Positions 43,962 through 57,273 are shown, counted from the first letter of the stretch. The stretch is DNA of 64,000 nucleotides from Corynespora cassiicola (GCA_022059125.1 JAEUWY010000005.1:2356001-2420000), one strand, 5' to 3'. Made by a program: numbers and translations. The notes: generated by a model not told the origin, from the sequence alone.

Positions 43962-45110
43962 TTTAACTCAAAGATTTACTTTTAAACAGTCGAACGCCGG
44001 ATTGGGAATAACTTCGATAGAATCTGCTGGATGTCCCAGACACTAAGGGGTATTTGGTAGGCTTTTATACGATTCCAGTGGTCTACTGTCCTTTACATCA
44101 AGGCTCATCACAATATATACAGAAGACCCTTGGACAGGTTTAGATTTCATTATCAAAGAATCAATTGAAGAGCTCTTATAGGGAGGCATTTAGATGAAAC
44201 CTATGGCGAGAGTGTGATAAGTGTTCTCTTATTCTCTACAAAGCATATATTAGTATTACGTAAAAAGTCTATCCCTGCACAGCAAAGTCATGTGTTGGCT
44301 AGTAAATATTATGAAAGAATCATCTTCAATCACAACATTCGATTTCAGTCATCAGTGCATATGAGTCACTTTGCCTCTTTGTTAAGTGGCGTCACTGTTG
44401 TATGCAAGTCGCTGCGTTACTTATTTCGGAGACACTATGCAATCTAAAGTTTACTCTATCAACAGTTATTATCTTGGGTGAAGACAAACGATAGTAATAG
44501 ATTGTTTTTAAAAGGGCCCAACAACTGCGATTCAAATACCTTTAATTAGAAAGTAGCACTGATTAATACTACCTCAACATTGTGAAGTGAACCTAAAAAT
44601 CAACATCATTACCATTTCTATGTTTTAATATATGTCTCAAGTGCCTTTGGTTTAATTATTTCAACGTGGTGAGTGAATAACTCGGTTTCTGTATAAGCTC
44701 CCGCTGACTTGATTGATGAATTAGTAATCAATTACTTATCCTTGGCGAACGATCATCTTAACCGTTAGTCAGCAGATTCAGACTGATTGAAAGTAATGGA
44801 AACCTGCACCCTGAGACTCTCATGTATTTTTAAGAATCTGAAACTATCATACCTCTGCGAATATTGAAATAGGTGTCAAAAACAAACATTCCTTAGCCAC
44901 GACAGTACACACATATTCAGCTCGCATTAGAAACAAGACAGCGACAATGACATGACTTGACGGTACTCCTAAAAACATTTCGATATCAAAAACCAATACA
45001 CCTTGCTATGCAAACGCCAAAGTGAATCTCATCTCAGTGAATCATCACTTCGAACCTGAGCTTTACTGTACAAACGAACGGGCCCACCCCGTCTCCAAGA
45101 CAATGCACAG
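43962..45110. other. AT-rich intergenic region
   Basis: TA-rich with no supportable frame. It separates the promoter of copy 2 from the 3' end of the Rav1 gene. Confidence 0.45.
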
Positions 45111-48100
45111 CTAAAACCCAAACGCATCCAATAAACTATTCGCATCCGGCTCCTGGAACTGTGTCGGAGGTGGCTTCTTCTTTGGCGGCTCCGTCTTCTT
45201 TTCTTCAGGTTTCTCTTCCTCCACCTCCTCTTCCTCACCACTATCCTCGCTCTCTTCATCGTCTTCTACGAGGCTCCCCTTGCTCTCCGCCAACAAATTG
45301 GCAGCATGTTCTCTCGTTGGCATATCCGCGATGACCAACGAGCTACGCCTGCGCAATAACTTTCTGGGGTCGAAGTCGAAGTCTGACGATGACTTGTTCT
45401 GGGCGTGCGCAGCGTAGAAGGATTCGCGAGGAATGACTGGGGACAAGGGCGGACGACCGGGAACGACTTTTGTCGGTGGCGGGGCGAGGAACTCCCATGT
45501 TTTGACTGCAGGATGAAATTAGCCTGGTGACCCTGCAAAAAAAAAGAGAATGCCATGAAGAATAAAGCGAGCACTTACCGAGGTCGAGAGCAAGAAGGTC
45601 GCAGCCCATGCGCTCATAAAGTGTTGCTGTATGGAGCACAAAATCCCATTCTTCGCGCATGCCAACCATTGTGGCACCTCTGAGTGTTTGCAAGCTCTTT
45701 TCGCGAAGTTGGCGGTATAGAACAACAAGAGCAGGGTCGTCGGTAAGATAGCTCTTGCTTTCGAAGTTCGGCGTTTCGGGCGGACTAAGAAGCGTGTGGA
45801 TGGGTGTCACAAGGCTCCTTACCGCATTGTCTTTGCGATTGAGCAACCAAAATGCCCACGTAGCGAGCCATCGGTTGCCGTTGCGGGCGGCCTCGGGTAG
45901 GATCTTCTCGCGCAGGAAATTGAGCAACACCGGCGAATCATCTCCTCCGTGAACGCGGGCTACAGCAATGGCAAGTTGGGTGTCGCCAAGCTGATTGTGA
46001 AGGACCGAGACTGCGTCTTGGAGATGATCGGCCAACAAGAAAAAGGCTGCAGCGTACTCAAATCGACGTCTACCCATCAAGGCATACGCGTTCTTGAGGG
46101 CGGCAGTTTTCCAGCGCTCTTCACTGAAGTTGTTCGAGAGAAGGCGATACGTGGGGCCCTGCTCCCGACTCCAGGTTGCCATGCGCCAAAGACCGACCAA
46201 TACTGCCTTCTTCTTGAGCGCAAGGTAGTGGAGACTACAATCAACTGGGTTTCTTTCATCGGTCTTGGTGTACTCGTTACGAGCAATCACCTCGAACTGC
46301 GCACGCTGCTCAGAGTTAGCCGAGATCTAACCGAGAATTCAACGAGCAATGCTCACCAAAGCGTTGATGTCGGTCAACCACATAAACAAACCGCATTCCT
46401 TTGCATGCTGCCAAAGCATCCGCCCGTTGAAATGCCTGCTCACAAGATCAACAAGAATATCCTGGCTGCCAGAGTGGAACGCCCAAGCGATTTCGCGCCA
46501 AGAAATCGGCGCAGACAACTCTTTGCTCAAAGCATGTTGACGGAAAAAAAGAAGAAATCGACCCGCATTGTCATCAATCGACCGTCTGTGTTTCTCGACC
46601 ATGCCAACACATTCAACAATGTCGGCAAGGTGGAATTGTTCACGACTTGAAAGCAACGGTATTTGCTTCTTCGTGAGAAGTTCATTGAGATTTCCGGCAA
46701 CCTCTTCGGTAACACTGGCAGGTTCGTCGTCATCAGAGAAATCCGCATATGAAGAATGCATCTCTTTACGAGAAGCAGTCATTTGTGACTATACAGCGTT
46801 AGCGCGTTGCCAAAAAGATTGCGCATGAAGCTTACCTCTGCATCTTCAGAAAAGTCGTCGGGTGTAAACCCGAGAGAACTCTCGAGTTCCTCACCTTCAA
46901 TCCAGAACTTCAATTTCTGGTAGAGTCGGATTAATATCCGTTGCACAAGCAACAATTTGCCTGCCAATACACACTGAGAAAGCAGTTGAGGATGGTAGAC
47001 TGGAAGGGGGCCATTCAGTCGGCTGACAGCGGTGAAAATATCGATAGAAGCTGTCTTGCGAGAGATCATGCGCAAACTCGGGAACAAGCCATCTGAAACC
47101 TCCACGTTTTCGTCCTGGATGAAAAGCTGATTGCCTGCGCCAATGACAAGGTTGCCGCTACTGAGCCAAACAGAATCGCCAATTGGATGTGGTGTGATAT
47201 CCCTGATGCGTACATCTCGAATCTGAACCCATGAGGGGCCTGCGTTGAGATAGTCGTATCGCAATTGCGCATAAATAACAACGCGATGAGGAAAGCCGAC
47301 AGCTAGGATGGATTGGTTGTCGGGCGTCGACGACCAATCAAGATCTTGAATGATGCCATTGCCCTCGAACTTTTCCTCATATTCCAACTGAGCACTCCTA
47401 GTGTTCCAAATCGTCAAAGTAGTCTTTTCTGAGTCAACCAGTGCGGCTTTTCGAATAGAGGTGCCGCTAGCAAGAGTCGGATTGCGAACACTGGTATCAA
47501 CAGTCGAGGTCTGCAGCCATTCGAGCTTTCGCTTTTCCTCGTTCATCCTAGCTGTCCACGACTTGATCACGCCGGAATGGGTATAGGATATTGCGACATC
47601 TCGGGCAAAGGTATCCAGGAAACCCGAGATAGCGGGCGCAGAGCCAGCCGGGTCGACAGGGAGCACAAACGCCAGATCATCGCCGGATCCAAGATCGAAT
47701 GTCGAAAACTCCTCCAGTGAGATCTCGGAATGTCCGTTGGTGCCATTGGCGTATTGCGCAAGGCTAGAGAGCCGTCGGCCGGTTATTGGATCGCGTTCCA
47801 GTAGAGGCAGTCGAACCTCCCAGCAGATACCATTCATCTCAGAGCTGATCGTCGCAATGTGCACAAGCCTGCCACCTAGTTCGGTCTCTGGAATAACCAA
47901 AAGACAAAGAGGCTTGCCTTGAAGCGAGTATGGCTGCCGAGCCACTTCTCTAGCTACCGGGCCACGCGTATCCCACAAAGCAATTTGGTTGTGATGTAAG
48001 AAGACGACAAAATTGCCTTCTTGTAACAGAGCTGTTCGATGAATGTGCTCGGTGATCTTGACGGTGCTGTGCCGATGAAGAGTCACGCCATGGTTGGTGT

Positions 48101-49538
48101 GTCTCTGCAGCCAAACGATACATTCGTCTGTCAGGGTCCGCGATACCAATGCCCTCCCACTCGCTGTACGATTGACCTTCTTAATGGCATGGGAATGTCC
48201 AGTCCAAATGGCCTTGCGCTGTATGCGGTTCTGTGACTGTGGAGATGGATCAAAGAGGTGATCGATTCGAGATTCTAGCCATTCTATCCGGCCGTCGAAA
48301 TGATGTGACAAGAGGGTGAAAACAGAATCGGACTTGCCGCCGCAAAAGGCGTAAAATTGAACATTATCTTCCAGGCCGCTGGCGCCGCTGGCAAAGTGTA
48401 GATGAAGCCCTTCTGTATGGGCAATGTTGAAGACATCAGTGAGCTTCTTGGCCTTTGCGCCTATGTTTTCAAAGCCCCACGCCGACATGTTGCCCCGGTC
48501 GTCTAACACGACACATATTTCAGGATTGCGATTAGCCACTTCAATGAGATGATGAAGCGCAACCTGATCCTTTTCCTCGGCCGTAGCCTGCTGCACAGCT
48601 CTCTCTGCCGCATGTGTGAAGTATTTTCCATCGATGAAAAAAGCGTATCGCTTCCGTGACTGGTGTTCGGTGGGCATGAAACGCGGCTGGATCGACTCCA
48701 GTAGGTCCACCTCCGTCCACAGATGCAAGCCATCCACTCCATGGTGTTCTCCCGGTACCCAAACACGAACCTTGTAGTCTGCGCATATTGTATACAAGAC
48801 ATTGTAGGTCGACTGATCCTTGTGAAATGGTTGCCGCCAATGGATACCGGTGATAGCCATAGGATGCGGGAGGTACGAATAGTCGAAGCTCTGATCCGCA
48901 GATCCAAACGCCAAGCGCCTCCATATCTTCAATAGCCGGTCGTATGTGCCAGTCGAAGCTATCAACTCTGCGTCTGGCGAGAACTGCGCAAACTTGACGG
49001 AGTTTGCGAGTTGCTTCGTCCATATTTGCTCGGTTGCGCCGTGGGTATTGAAAAGCGTAAGCGATGCGCTTCCCGCGAGAAGCTCGTCGGGCATACCCCA
49101 AGAGAGGGTCGTGATGGAATCGTCTGGGTCGGGTAGCGCCATGCTACCCTGCAGCGACCACTGCGCGCGTCAGCATATTGCTTGAACAAGTCGCGAGTTA
49201 CCCACTTTGATGGCGCCTTCATCCTGCCCGTATGGCTGGTAAATGTATATGTGTTTCTTGGAACATGTGGCTATCTTGCCAGTATTCTCGTCGAGCGCGA
49301 CAGCTTCGAGGTCCGACTCCTCTTCGACGTAGGTAGTTTGGAGGACATGATTCGGTCGGTCGAGTATTATAAGAGCGTTGCCGGAGATATAAGCCTGCAC
49401 AAGATCCCAAGGGTTAGTATCGTGGAAGAGGTGCGATCAGGGGGCACGGAGTCGTACAATGATCTGGTTGCCCTCCCACAGCCCGTGGGTGACGGCTTGC
49501 AGCTTCGCCTGCGGGCGACCTGGAAGAATGCCGCGCAT
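45111..49538 (-). CDS. RAV1: Rav1, RAVE complex subunit (regulator of V-ATPase assembly)
   Basis: Six exons on the minus strand: 49538-49458, 49394-49206, 49160-46836, 46788-46357, 46305-45579 and 45505-45111. All junctions are GT-AG and in frame, joining to 1382 aa, close to the usual Rav1 length. The second junction reads ...GAIK|WSLQGS; using the GTGGGT donor rather than the overlapping GTAACT keeps the frame. The N-terminal half is a WD40-type beta-propeller region (SITTLSWG, LLKIWRR, PMAITGIHWRQPFH). The C-terminal half is the conserved Rav1 C domain (QFEVIARNEYTK, NPVDCSLHYLAL, YAAAFFLLADHLQDA), and the tail LLDAFGF is typical. An acidic Lys/Glu-rich stretch lies before the end. In fungi RAVE re-joins the V1 and V0 sectors of the vacuolar proton pump. 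Confidence 0.95.
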
Positions 49539-50100
49539 GGGAATTGCAGGTGATGTCAATGCTATCGATACCGCATCGTCCCTCGAAGGTACTGTCGAAG
49601 AGAATAACAGGCGTGTGCTTGTGGGGGCTGAGGCGGAAAGCGGCGTATGCAGTCTCGCGTTCGGAACACACCATGTGAAGTTCAACCTAGCAGCTCACGC
49701 GCACGAGCCACGTCGATGATCGTCATGAACTTCTCCGGGATCGGTCGACATACAGAGGGCCTAACCTGGGCAAGTGAAAGAGCTATGTCCGGGTATGCGA
49801 ATCTACGGTGAGAATAATCAGTAAGAAAAAGCAATGGACTAAATCATGCTAGATGCAAGCCACGTGTATTCATCGTTGGTTGACATCACTGCATCTCGGC
49901 CCGACCTGGACGGGGCGCTCGCTTCGGTATATCACATGACCTCGTGATTTCGTACTGGTGCAGGATGCGGAGCTGCTTTGTCACTTCTCGCGGTTGGTCC
50001 TTCATTTTAAGTTTTCTGCTTGGATACAGGTAAATCAAGCTTTGGCATGAGCGTCCGTATGCTACAAATGCGCGATACCAGCCATGCAAATTTTAGTAAA
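49539..50100. other. Intergenic region (promoter of Rav1, 3' end of PRMT3)
   Basis: 562 bp between two same-strand genes; no open frame of interest. Confidence 0.5.
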
Positions 50101-51686
50101 TCATGCCATCGTCCTCTTAACTTTCCCGGTCGCACCACTTGATGCGCCTGCCGCTTCCCACTCGATGATGACGTCAATACCCCGAACATCTCTCTTCTCC
50201 TTCTTGTACGTGATGGAGCCCTTCACAGTGCTGCCCGCTTTAAGGCCTTTTGCGCGCTCCTCTTTTCCGACCAAAAGAACAGCCTGATGCCAATGTGTCG
50301 GCGTGCTGATGGGTCCAGTTGAAAATCCCAATCCTGGTGCGCCGTTCTTGTCCCAGCCATTGACATTGATATCGGCGACATTCTGGTTCGAGCTTGAGCC
50401 TGGCGGAATGAAAAAGGTGTCGAACCAAACCGCAAAAGCGTCCAGCGACTCAACATCCTTTTCCAGTTTGGATTCAAACTGCGCAGTGAAGTCCAGCTCC
50501 TTGACCGTGATGTTGGCAATGTCTAGGGTGTAGAAAGTAGATGAGGATCCGCAAAGCGCAGTGGGAGGCACGTCAAAGACGCCGATCTCGCGGTCGTTGA
50601 GCACGCCGCCAGGAATCATGGCGGAAAAGTCGAAGCCATACACATCCTTCCAAAACTTCTCGCCGGTGCTCTCCGAAATCCATGGCTCGTCTGCGACCGG
50701 CGCAATGCGCAGTGTACAGTGGCTTGGAATCATGATACCGCCCTCTTTCAAGTACAAGTCGCGTGCACGCAGGACGGAGTCCAGCATGCCCTCGAACAAA
50801 AGCCCATAGCCCATCCATTCGGAAATGATGATGTCGACCTTCTCCTTTCCAATCTGTCGCTGGGTGTTGAAGTCTTCAATCTTGCCCTGGATCACCTGCA
50901 CACGGTCCTGGTAGCCGTTCCTCTCCACATTTTGCCGTGCGCGGACCGCGATGTCCGAGTTGTCCACGGCGAAAACCTTCTTGGCGCCTGCCCTTGCACA
51001 GAATAATGAGAGAATACCAGTGCCACAGCCCACGTCAAGAACGGTCTTTCCGACGAAGAGCTCAGCGTGTTTCTCGATAAAGTCACGGTAGCCTTCAGTT
51101 CGCACACGGTCCTCGATCATCTCCTTGTGGATAGCATTGCCCTTGTACGACTCGAAGTAATGCGCATCGCGGTCCTCGTGGATATTCAAATTCACCTTCT
51201 CGCCGTCTTCCTGGAGTTTCCTGTCCCGTGATGCCTCAAATTCGTCGTAGTCCACGGCCTTGGAATCCGAATCGGGCATCAAGTCGCCCAACTCAAAAAG
51301 CAATGCATCATCCTCGACTGTTGGCTGTAAGAGGGCATCATCAGACAGTGACTCGGAGGTAATCTTGAGAGACTTTGGCTCTGTTCCCTTCTTTGCCTCC
51401 AGCCGCAGATAGTTGATGAGCTTGATGATGGTGATCTCGTCCGTGTCTAGATCATGGGGTCAGCGACCTGATCCGGTATAGTGCGAGAAGACGCACCAGG
51501 CCCAAGATTTTTTATGCTGCTCTCCAGGTCAAAACTGTGATCTTTGTTGCAGTGCGCAAGCAAATCTGGAATGCGCGACAAGTCGGTATCGCAGAACAAG
51601 CATTTGAAAGAGGTAGTATCAGGCTCGGATGCTTCTTCGATGATGTCTCCAACGGAGCTTGCCGCATCTGATTCTGTGTCGGACAT
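50101..51686 (-). CDS. Protein arginine N-methyltransferase 3
   Basis: Two exons, 51686-51497 and 51446-50101 (intron GTGCGT...TCTAG), 511 aa. The first exon carries the N-terminal C2H2 zinc finger that separates PRMT3 from other arginine methyltransferases (C29, C32, H45, H50). The second holds the methyltransferase core: VLDVGCGTG at 199-207 (S-adenosylmethionine binding), the double-E loop SEWMGYGLLFE at 272-282, and THWHQ near the end of the beta-barrel. It should make asymmetric dimethylarginine; PRMT3 homologues modify ribosomal protein uS5 (Rps2) in the cytosol. A GTG-initiated shorter frame from 51303 is only the second exon. Confidence 0.95.
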
Positions 51687-52684
51687 GATTGTGCCGCGAG
51701 GGGTAGAATGCCGGACAAGCGCTATGTAGGTTTTGAATGGGACAAGGTGAGTTTTCTGCGATGCAAGGTTGGTGTTTGGATCGAGATTCGTAGGGTAGGA
51801 GAAAATCGGGAAAGCGCCGTGTTGGTTTGTGCGTTGCGGGGCTGGCCTGTCCCGCTTACTGTAAAATTTGTTTCCCCCCCCCCGCCGTAGATTGCTGGCT
51901 TCTTTTTGCTTTTGAGCTCATTGCCCTTGTGCTCAAATCAACTGCAGTGCAGCTTTCAGGCCGATAGAGGCTGAGCAAGCAAAGTTGCTGCAGGACTTTC
52001 TGCGTGGGAGCAGCAGATAGGAGCTGTCAGTATTTGATGACCTCTTGCCGCTCGACACTTGTCCAAAATCGTACCGGGTGGTTCAAAGAAACATTACAAG
52101 TCAGCTGGAGCTTAGTAGAGCGCGTCTAAAATTATACAAAGTAGCACAATGAAGCAGAGTTACTTGTATTTTCGCACAGAGCCACGAACAAGAGGCAAAA
52201 TGCATTTTTCAAATTCTTCAATATCATCCATATCCTCTTCCCTTGGTGGAGACATGCAAAGAATAGCATAAAAGGGAATGACCGGAGCAATTTCGAGGCA
52301 AGGCGTACTATTTTCTTGTTCTTGTCTTCCACGAGTTTGTATCTGCTGACTAATGCTCTTCAATCATCCGTTGGCGCAGCTATTTCAATGTGGAACGTAG
52401 CCCAAATCATGACCAAGCCAACTGCGACTTGTTATGAAGCGCTCATAATAAACAGCCGACTATCATATTCTTGAAAGTAAGAGTTGTGGCTCATCGTTCT
52501 GTGATGAGTTCTTCGCGAAGTTCCGTTACGATGCACTTGTGAACGCTTGGTTGCCTTTCAGCAATGGAGTTGCAAAAAACCAGGATTTAGCTATTGATTC
52601 CATCGCTTACAACAGCAACTTGAGATGTAGAAGTCGATTCGTACGAGTATAACATTTATTAGGCAGTTGAAAATTTCAAAATCC
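51687..52684. other. Intergenic region with a C10 run
   Basis: Holds the PRMT3 promoter, with a run of ten C at 51874-51883. Minus-strand frames at 52132-52363 have slight protein character (EEDMDDIEEFEKCILPLV) but no model; not called. Confidence 0.4.
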
Positions 52685-54042
52685 TTATACGCAATCGTAT
52701 TGTCTCGGAGGTGCATTCGTGATGGTATCGGCGGTAATTTCCCGACGAATTGCCGAGGCCGCTGGCGCAGGAACTTGAATCGGAACACTATTATCTCTTT
52801 GATTGTCCACAAAAGAAGGGACCGGCCCTTTTTGTTCTTTAAGCTGAGACGGGGTAAGCAACGTCCTTCGAGAGCTTTGCGTTGATCGCGTCAGGTTTTT
52901 TTCGGCTTCTCCAGAAGATCCGAATGTCAACCAGTGAATGATCAAAGTGTCCCAGACCACTGCTTACTGTCAGCCATGTCCTACAAACGAGTTGGCAGAC
53001 GAACCATCAAACATGCATATGGCCAAACATATCATTCCGAGCTCTTTTCCTTCGGTGACGTAGAATTGGATCATGTTCGCCGCTGTCGGAATCTCAATCA
53101 GGATGCTGCCAATAATACTCTTTTTCAAGAGAGTTCGTATGTTCTTTTGCACTGCCGTTCCATCATCAGGTTCCTGTCGCTCTGGCCCGACCACTTTTGA
53201 TCTCTCTAAGAATCCGGATACCGTTGCCATGCCGCGTTGACGCACAACTGGTCGCAAGAGGTAGAAGAAGACCCCGGTAAGAACAAGGTCGGTGAACAAA
53301 TTGACGGCAATAATTGGAATCGCGGTTCGACCATCGATTCCGAAATGACACCGTCCATCATACTCTTCCATTTGCGTAACTGGATGGAGGTATGAATTGA
53401 GCGAAACCGCGGAGTAGAGGACTATGACCATCCCCATACACGCAAGATAGATTCTATCGTCGCGACGGCGCAGATAAGGCGCGCGAACAACATGAACACG
53501 TTCGACGAGGTAGGTGTAACTGCAAGATTAGCATTTTATGGCCAGTGCACACGACTGCTTGGGAAGGTGAAATGTACATAATAGCTTTGGCAATCGTATA
53601 AAACATCAAACATATCCACGTCCCCGCGACGCAGAGTGAGTAGTTCCACATCCCTTGGCCAGAGACCATGACGCAAGCGACTACAATGTAGACAAGTACT
53701 ACAAGGTAGAGGCCTGAGACATGGTATGTCATGATATTCCGTTTCATGAGAAGAGAGCGCTTCAAACTACTCAATCGTGTACCTGGGTAGCCGGTCAGAG
53801 TACAACTATATCAAGTAAATGCTGTACCAATGGCACAAGATGCATGACGTACCAAGCAATAATGATAACAAGAACATCGAAACGAGCGAAATGACGGTGA
53901 AAATTGTACGGTCTCTCGTGGGTTCTCCAGTAACCATCCATTCATTCTCGTTTCGTCGGGCAGCAAGACGGTATGTCTCCAAATCTGGCGCATTCTGAGC
54001 CGAGGCATGCGATACGAGCAGGAGCCATCCTATAGACTTCAT
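52685..54042 (-). CDS. Seven-helix membrane protein with signal peptide (GPCR-like topology)
   Basis: Four exons: 54042-53853, 53782-53578, 53519-53005 and 52959-52685, joining to 394 aa; all introns are GT-AG (the third starts GTTCGT). A cleavable signal peptide (MKSIGWLLLVSHASAQ) and a short extracellular part precede seven hydrophobic helices: FTVISLVSMFLLSLLL, YLVVLVYIVVACVMV, WICLMFYTIAKAII, ACMGMVIVLYSAV, AVNLFTDLVLTGVFFYLL, IIGSILIEIPTAAN and ICLAICMFDVVWDTLIIHW. The C-terminal 80 residues are hydrophilic and likely cytosolic. Similar fungal proteins exist without a known ligand, as far as I can recall. The receptor role is inference; a transporter or enzyme is not excluded. Confidence 0.75.
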
Positions 54043-54957
54043 TCAATGGTAGCGAAAGATATCAAAGTATATTGTCGAGGAGACCGTTGATGGAAGATGA
54101 TTGAGCGGGGTTGAGCGTGAACATGGAGTTCTCAGGAGGAGAGACAGCGACAAGCAACGACATGTGGCGGCAGTTGGATATGTAACCTGGGCGATCCCAC
54201 CTGAGGCCATCGCGCAGGGACGATACAGCGACAAGTGCATGCCTAGGCAGAATATCATGTCGATCTTTCTCCGATTACAGAATGCCAATTATCGGACCCT
54301 GAGGATGCGGTGAACCTTGTGGCCCTGGTCCCGGTGTTTTCTCAGCGACGGCTAATTACCACCAATCAGCGACTTGCGGACGAGCCCCCGGGAGGTCCTG
54401 AAGTCTCCTCCGGGCCAATGCGGTGATGGGTCCATTACCCGTCCAGTCAGGTTCCGAAACGCAACGTTACGACATCGCATCGGATGTGGGCAGGGCAGGT
54501 GAGGCGAAAAAGGCGTCGAAACGCGCACCGTGGTTTTGAGACGAAAATCAATCGACTTCCATCTCCGCGGTAATGGTCCTTGTTTCTCAATCGCATCCGC
54601 AGTTCATCTCGAATACAATTCACATTCATAAGCGTTACTAAAGGGCAATCGTGACAAGCATGAAGATCAACTTCATTATCGTTATTAAGGGCATGTAGCC
54701 CAATCTGATGAGTGTGAACCAATTTTGGTGTCGGAAGATTCGCACACCGACCATCCGCTCCCCTCATTGGTGAACCCCACGATTTCGAGCCACCTGTACA
54801 AAGCCTCATCCTTGGGCGAAGCGATCTAGTTTGAGACCCGAGTTGAAAATCAGTGGACGCTGCATCGCTTGCTACTGACAAGGGGTGATGCCCACCAAGG
54901 ATTTGCTAACCGAGGTTGGCTGCGACCGGTGCGTCCATTGGATGACGCATCGAGGCT
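54043..54957. other. Intergenic region
   Basis: About 900 bp with normal base composition, probably the promoter of the 7TM gene plus 3' flank of the pseudogene. A minus-strand frame at 54447-54881 (144 codons) has no recognisable content. Confidence 0.4.
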
Positions 54958-56152
54958 CTAGGACATATCCTGGGTTGAACCGCTAGTGCTGGCGTCGTGC
55001 AGCTCCGCTCCATCCGCAATATCCAGCGCTGTAACAGCGGATGGTTCTTCTGCTTCATTGCTAGGCTTCTGCCCATCAAATATGAGCTTGAATGTGTCCT
55101 TCAGGCGCAAGCTGAGCTTCATTTCGGGCTTACCATCATTACCGTGAGCCATCTTACCGCTCACCTCTTCATCTTCCACATCCTCCATCGCATCATCGTC
55201 ATCGCCATCTGAGTTCTAGTCAGAAACCGCTTCCTCGGCTATCCGCTTCTTCCCCTCGTCGGCAGATGGCAAGTCCCTCCACATCGGTATCAAGTCTGAA
55301 GGGGTCAATTCCTGGAGGGTGACCTCTTCATCGCTCCTCATACGAGACTCGAGCGTTTTCCCCATGCGAACGGCTTTCTGGATGCAGACATCATTCTCCC
55401 AAGTCATCTTCAAGCTTTCCAAGCTACGCTCTTTCATATGTTTCAAGGAGTCCATCTCGCTTCGATACTTGTTCAAGAATTCAAGATCGATCTCCCATTG
55501 CAAGCCATGGCTAACCTTAACGAGTCGCTTGTGTACGCCTGTAGCCATGCAATCTCATCAATGCGCCACGGAGGACCCATGAATGTCTTGTGATTGCCTT
55601 GCTCGACCTGGTGCTCAAGATCCGCGAGCTAACAGTTATACTCGGCCACGGCCTCGTAGTCGTTCGGATTGAAGTATTTGACGTTGTTCTCCCAATCCTC
55701 CCAATCCTCGCCCAGATCATTTGTGCTACATACTCGTTGTCCTTGGAAGCGTACTTTCGCACGATAAAAGTAGGCTGCCAAACAGCAGGTCCACGAATCC
55801 ACGAACCATTCGGACCGTATTTCCACCCCCCGATCGTTCGCTGATGGAAGCCCTTGAAGTCGGTGGGAATCGGTTTCTTGGGGTGGAGGTACATCGGCAT
55901 GTCGCGGAGGGCTCGCTTGCGTGCTCTGTCGTACTTGGCAGGGATTGGAAGCGAGGTTTGGTGAGGGATCCTGCCGGGAAAGACATTGAGCTGTTCGTAC
56001 TTCGAGTTTAGCTGGGTCGCGAATGTTTTGGAAAACAAAATGATGAGACCCGAAGTACCGGATTCGAGACGCTCATAATCGTTCAAGATGATCGGTTTTG
56101 TGGAGTCTACCAGGGCGGCCGGTGAGGCCTTGAGCTCAGATGAGCCGCTCAT
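54958..56152 (-). pseudogene. Decayed gene with two frameshifts and two in-frame TAG stops
   Basis: Protein-like sequence runs over about 1.2 kb but in pieces. It starts with ATG at 56152 (MSGSSELKAS, 140 good codons with GGWKYGPNGSWIRGPAVW). It shifts frame near 55720, continues with EDWEDWENNVKYFNPNDYE to TAG at 55629-55631, reads on in the same frame through LADLEHQVEQGNHKTFMG, and shifts again near 55550. It then runs through WEIDLEFLNKYRSEMDSLK to TAG at 55216-55218 and on, in frame, through an acidic tail (DDDDAMEDVEDEE) to a final stop at 54958. Both TAGs would be CAG after a single C-to-T change. The family is not recognised. Assembly errors could explain some breaks, but four in one gene favour a pseudogene. 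Confidence 0.65.
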
Positions 56153-56671
56153 TATCTCGAAATTCCTTAGAAAGGCACGAAAAAGGTTTAGTTCTTTGTT
56201 TTGGATAGGTCTGAGGTAGAATTAAAGGTGAGATCAACTTTGGTCTTCAGTAAAGGCGAGTTCCTCTGAGATATAGCCGAGAGATGACTCCTGTTCTATC
56301 TTTTTGCCTTTCGAAACCAGATTCAACACCATAATGTCACGACAAAAAATTCCTTGCCCTGGAAGAACCACCACAAGTTTCATTACCGAAATTTTTGACT
56401 GATGTTGTATTTGTGCTGAACAAACAATGAGTGCGAACATTCGTCTACCCTTCGACAAGCATCTGTCAATAAGATACAAATATATCGTGTCAACTATGGG
56501 TACTGTATCGGTTTTTCTGATCAATGGATTCAATTAGTTCTTCCGTTGTAGGAACACTTGGGTGACTTCCTTATGTTATTATATCATTGTAAGGAGAAAT
56601 TGGGTGCACACATATTACGTAAGGCACCCTATCAGAAACGCTCACAACATCACAAACCACTATTGGCGCAT
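56153..56671. other. Intergenic region
   Basis: AT-rich; a 99-codon frame at 56234-56533 has no protein character. Confidence 0.35.
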
Positions 56672-57157
56672 TTAGATATTATAAAATTGGGCGTGGAGAT
56701 CAATAGCAGCATCCCAAATGGCGCGAGGTTGCGCCACCACTATAGCCACATACCAGCCAACATCTTCATAAACGAGCTCGAGGAGTGCATCAAAACTCAT
56801 TGGATTCTGGTTAAAATTACACAGAATCTCGCCTGTGTCTTTTCCCAGAACAAAACAGGCAGCACTGAAATACCAATTTGATGCGTCTTCCGTGGCCCCA
56901 AGGCGGCTTGTGTCGATGAATACCAAAGCGACTGGACAGCCTGAAGAGTCATGGATCATTCTGGCTCCGATTCTGAAAGATAATAATGAAAACGCTAAAC
57001 ACCTTATAGCCATCCACTCCCGATATACTACCACTACCTCCCAAGCAAAACATTTCGTCGGCTTTGCTTTTTGAGATGCCTCAATATAATGCTCTTCCGT
57101 AATCTGAAAAGTCTTGTCAAGGTATGGGCAATGATCGAGATGTGGATATCTCATCAA
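56672..57157 (-). CDS. Unrecognised 161-codon ORF, perhaps the last exon of a gene
   Basis: An open minus-strand frame from the ATG at 57157 with protein-like content: CFAWEVVVVYREWMAIRC, GARMIHDSSGCPVALVFID and DALLELVYEDVGWYV. Alternating polar and hydrophobic residues suggest a small alpha/beta fold. No family recognised. The AT-rich upstream DNA and lack of a second exon leave open that it is a remnant. It lies 116 bp from the stop of the next minus-strand gene. Confidence 0.4.
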   Translation of the reverse strand: MMRYPHLDHCPYLDKTFQITEEHYIEASQKAKPTKCFAWEVVVVYREWMAIRCLAFSLLSFRIGARMIHDSSGCPVALVFIDTSRLGATEDASNWYFSAACFVLGKDTGEILCNFNQNPMSFDALLELVYEDVGWYVAIVVAQPRAIWDAAIDLHAQFYNI

Positions 57158-57273
57158 TGGATAATCGAGAAAGCCGTTATCCTCATTTTTAAAGAATCAG
57201 ATATGTTCGTTGTCGTGTCGTGGCACTCTGCCATGAACTCGATCTAAAACTCATCTAAGTCGTTATTAGACCA

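Noticed and set aside
49202..49206. Alternative donor GTAACT for Rav1 exon 2
   Set aside because: It leaves a phase that runs into TAG; GTGGGT four bases upstream gives a perfect in-frame junction.
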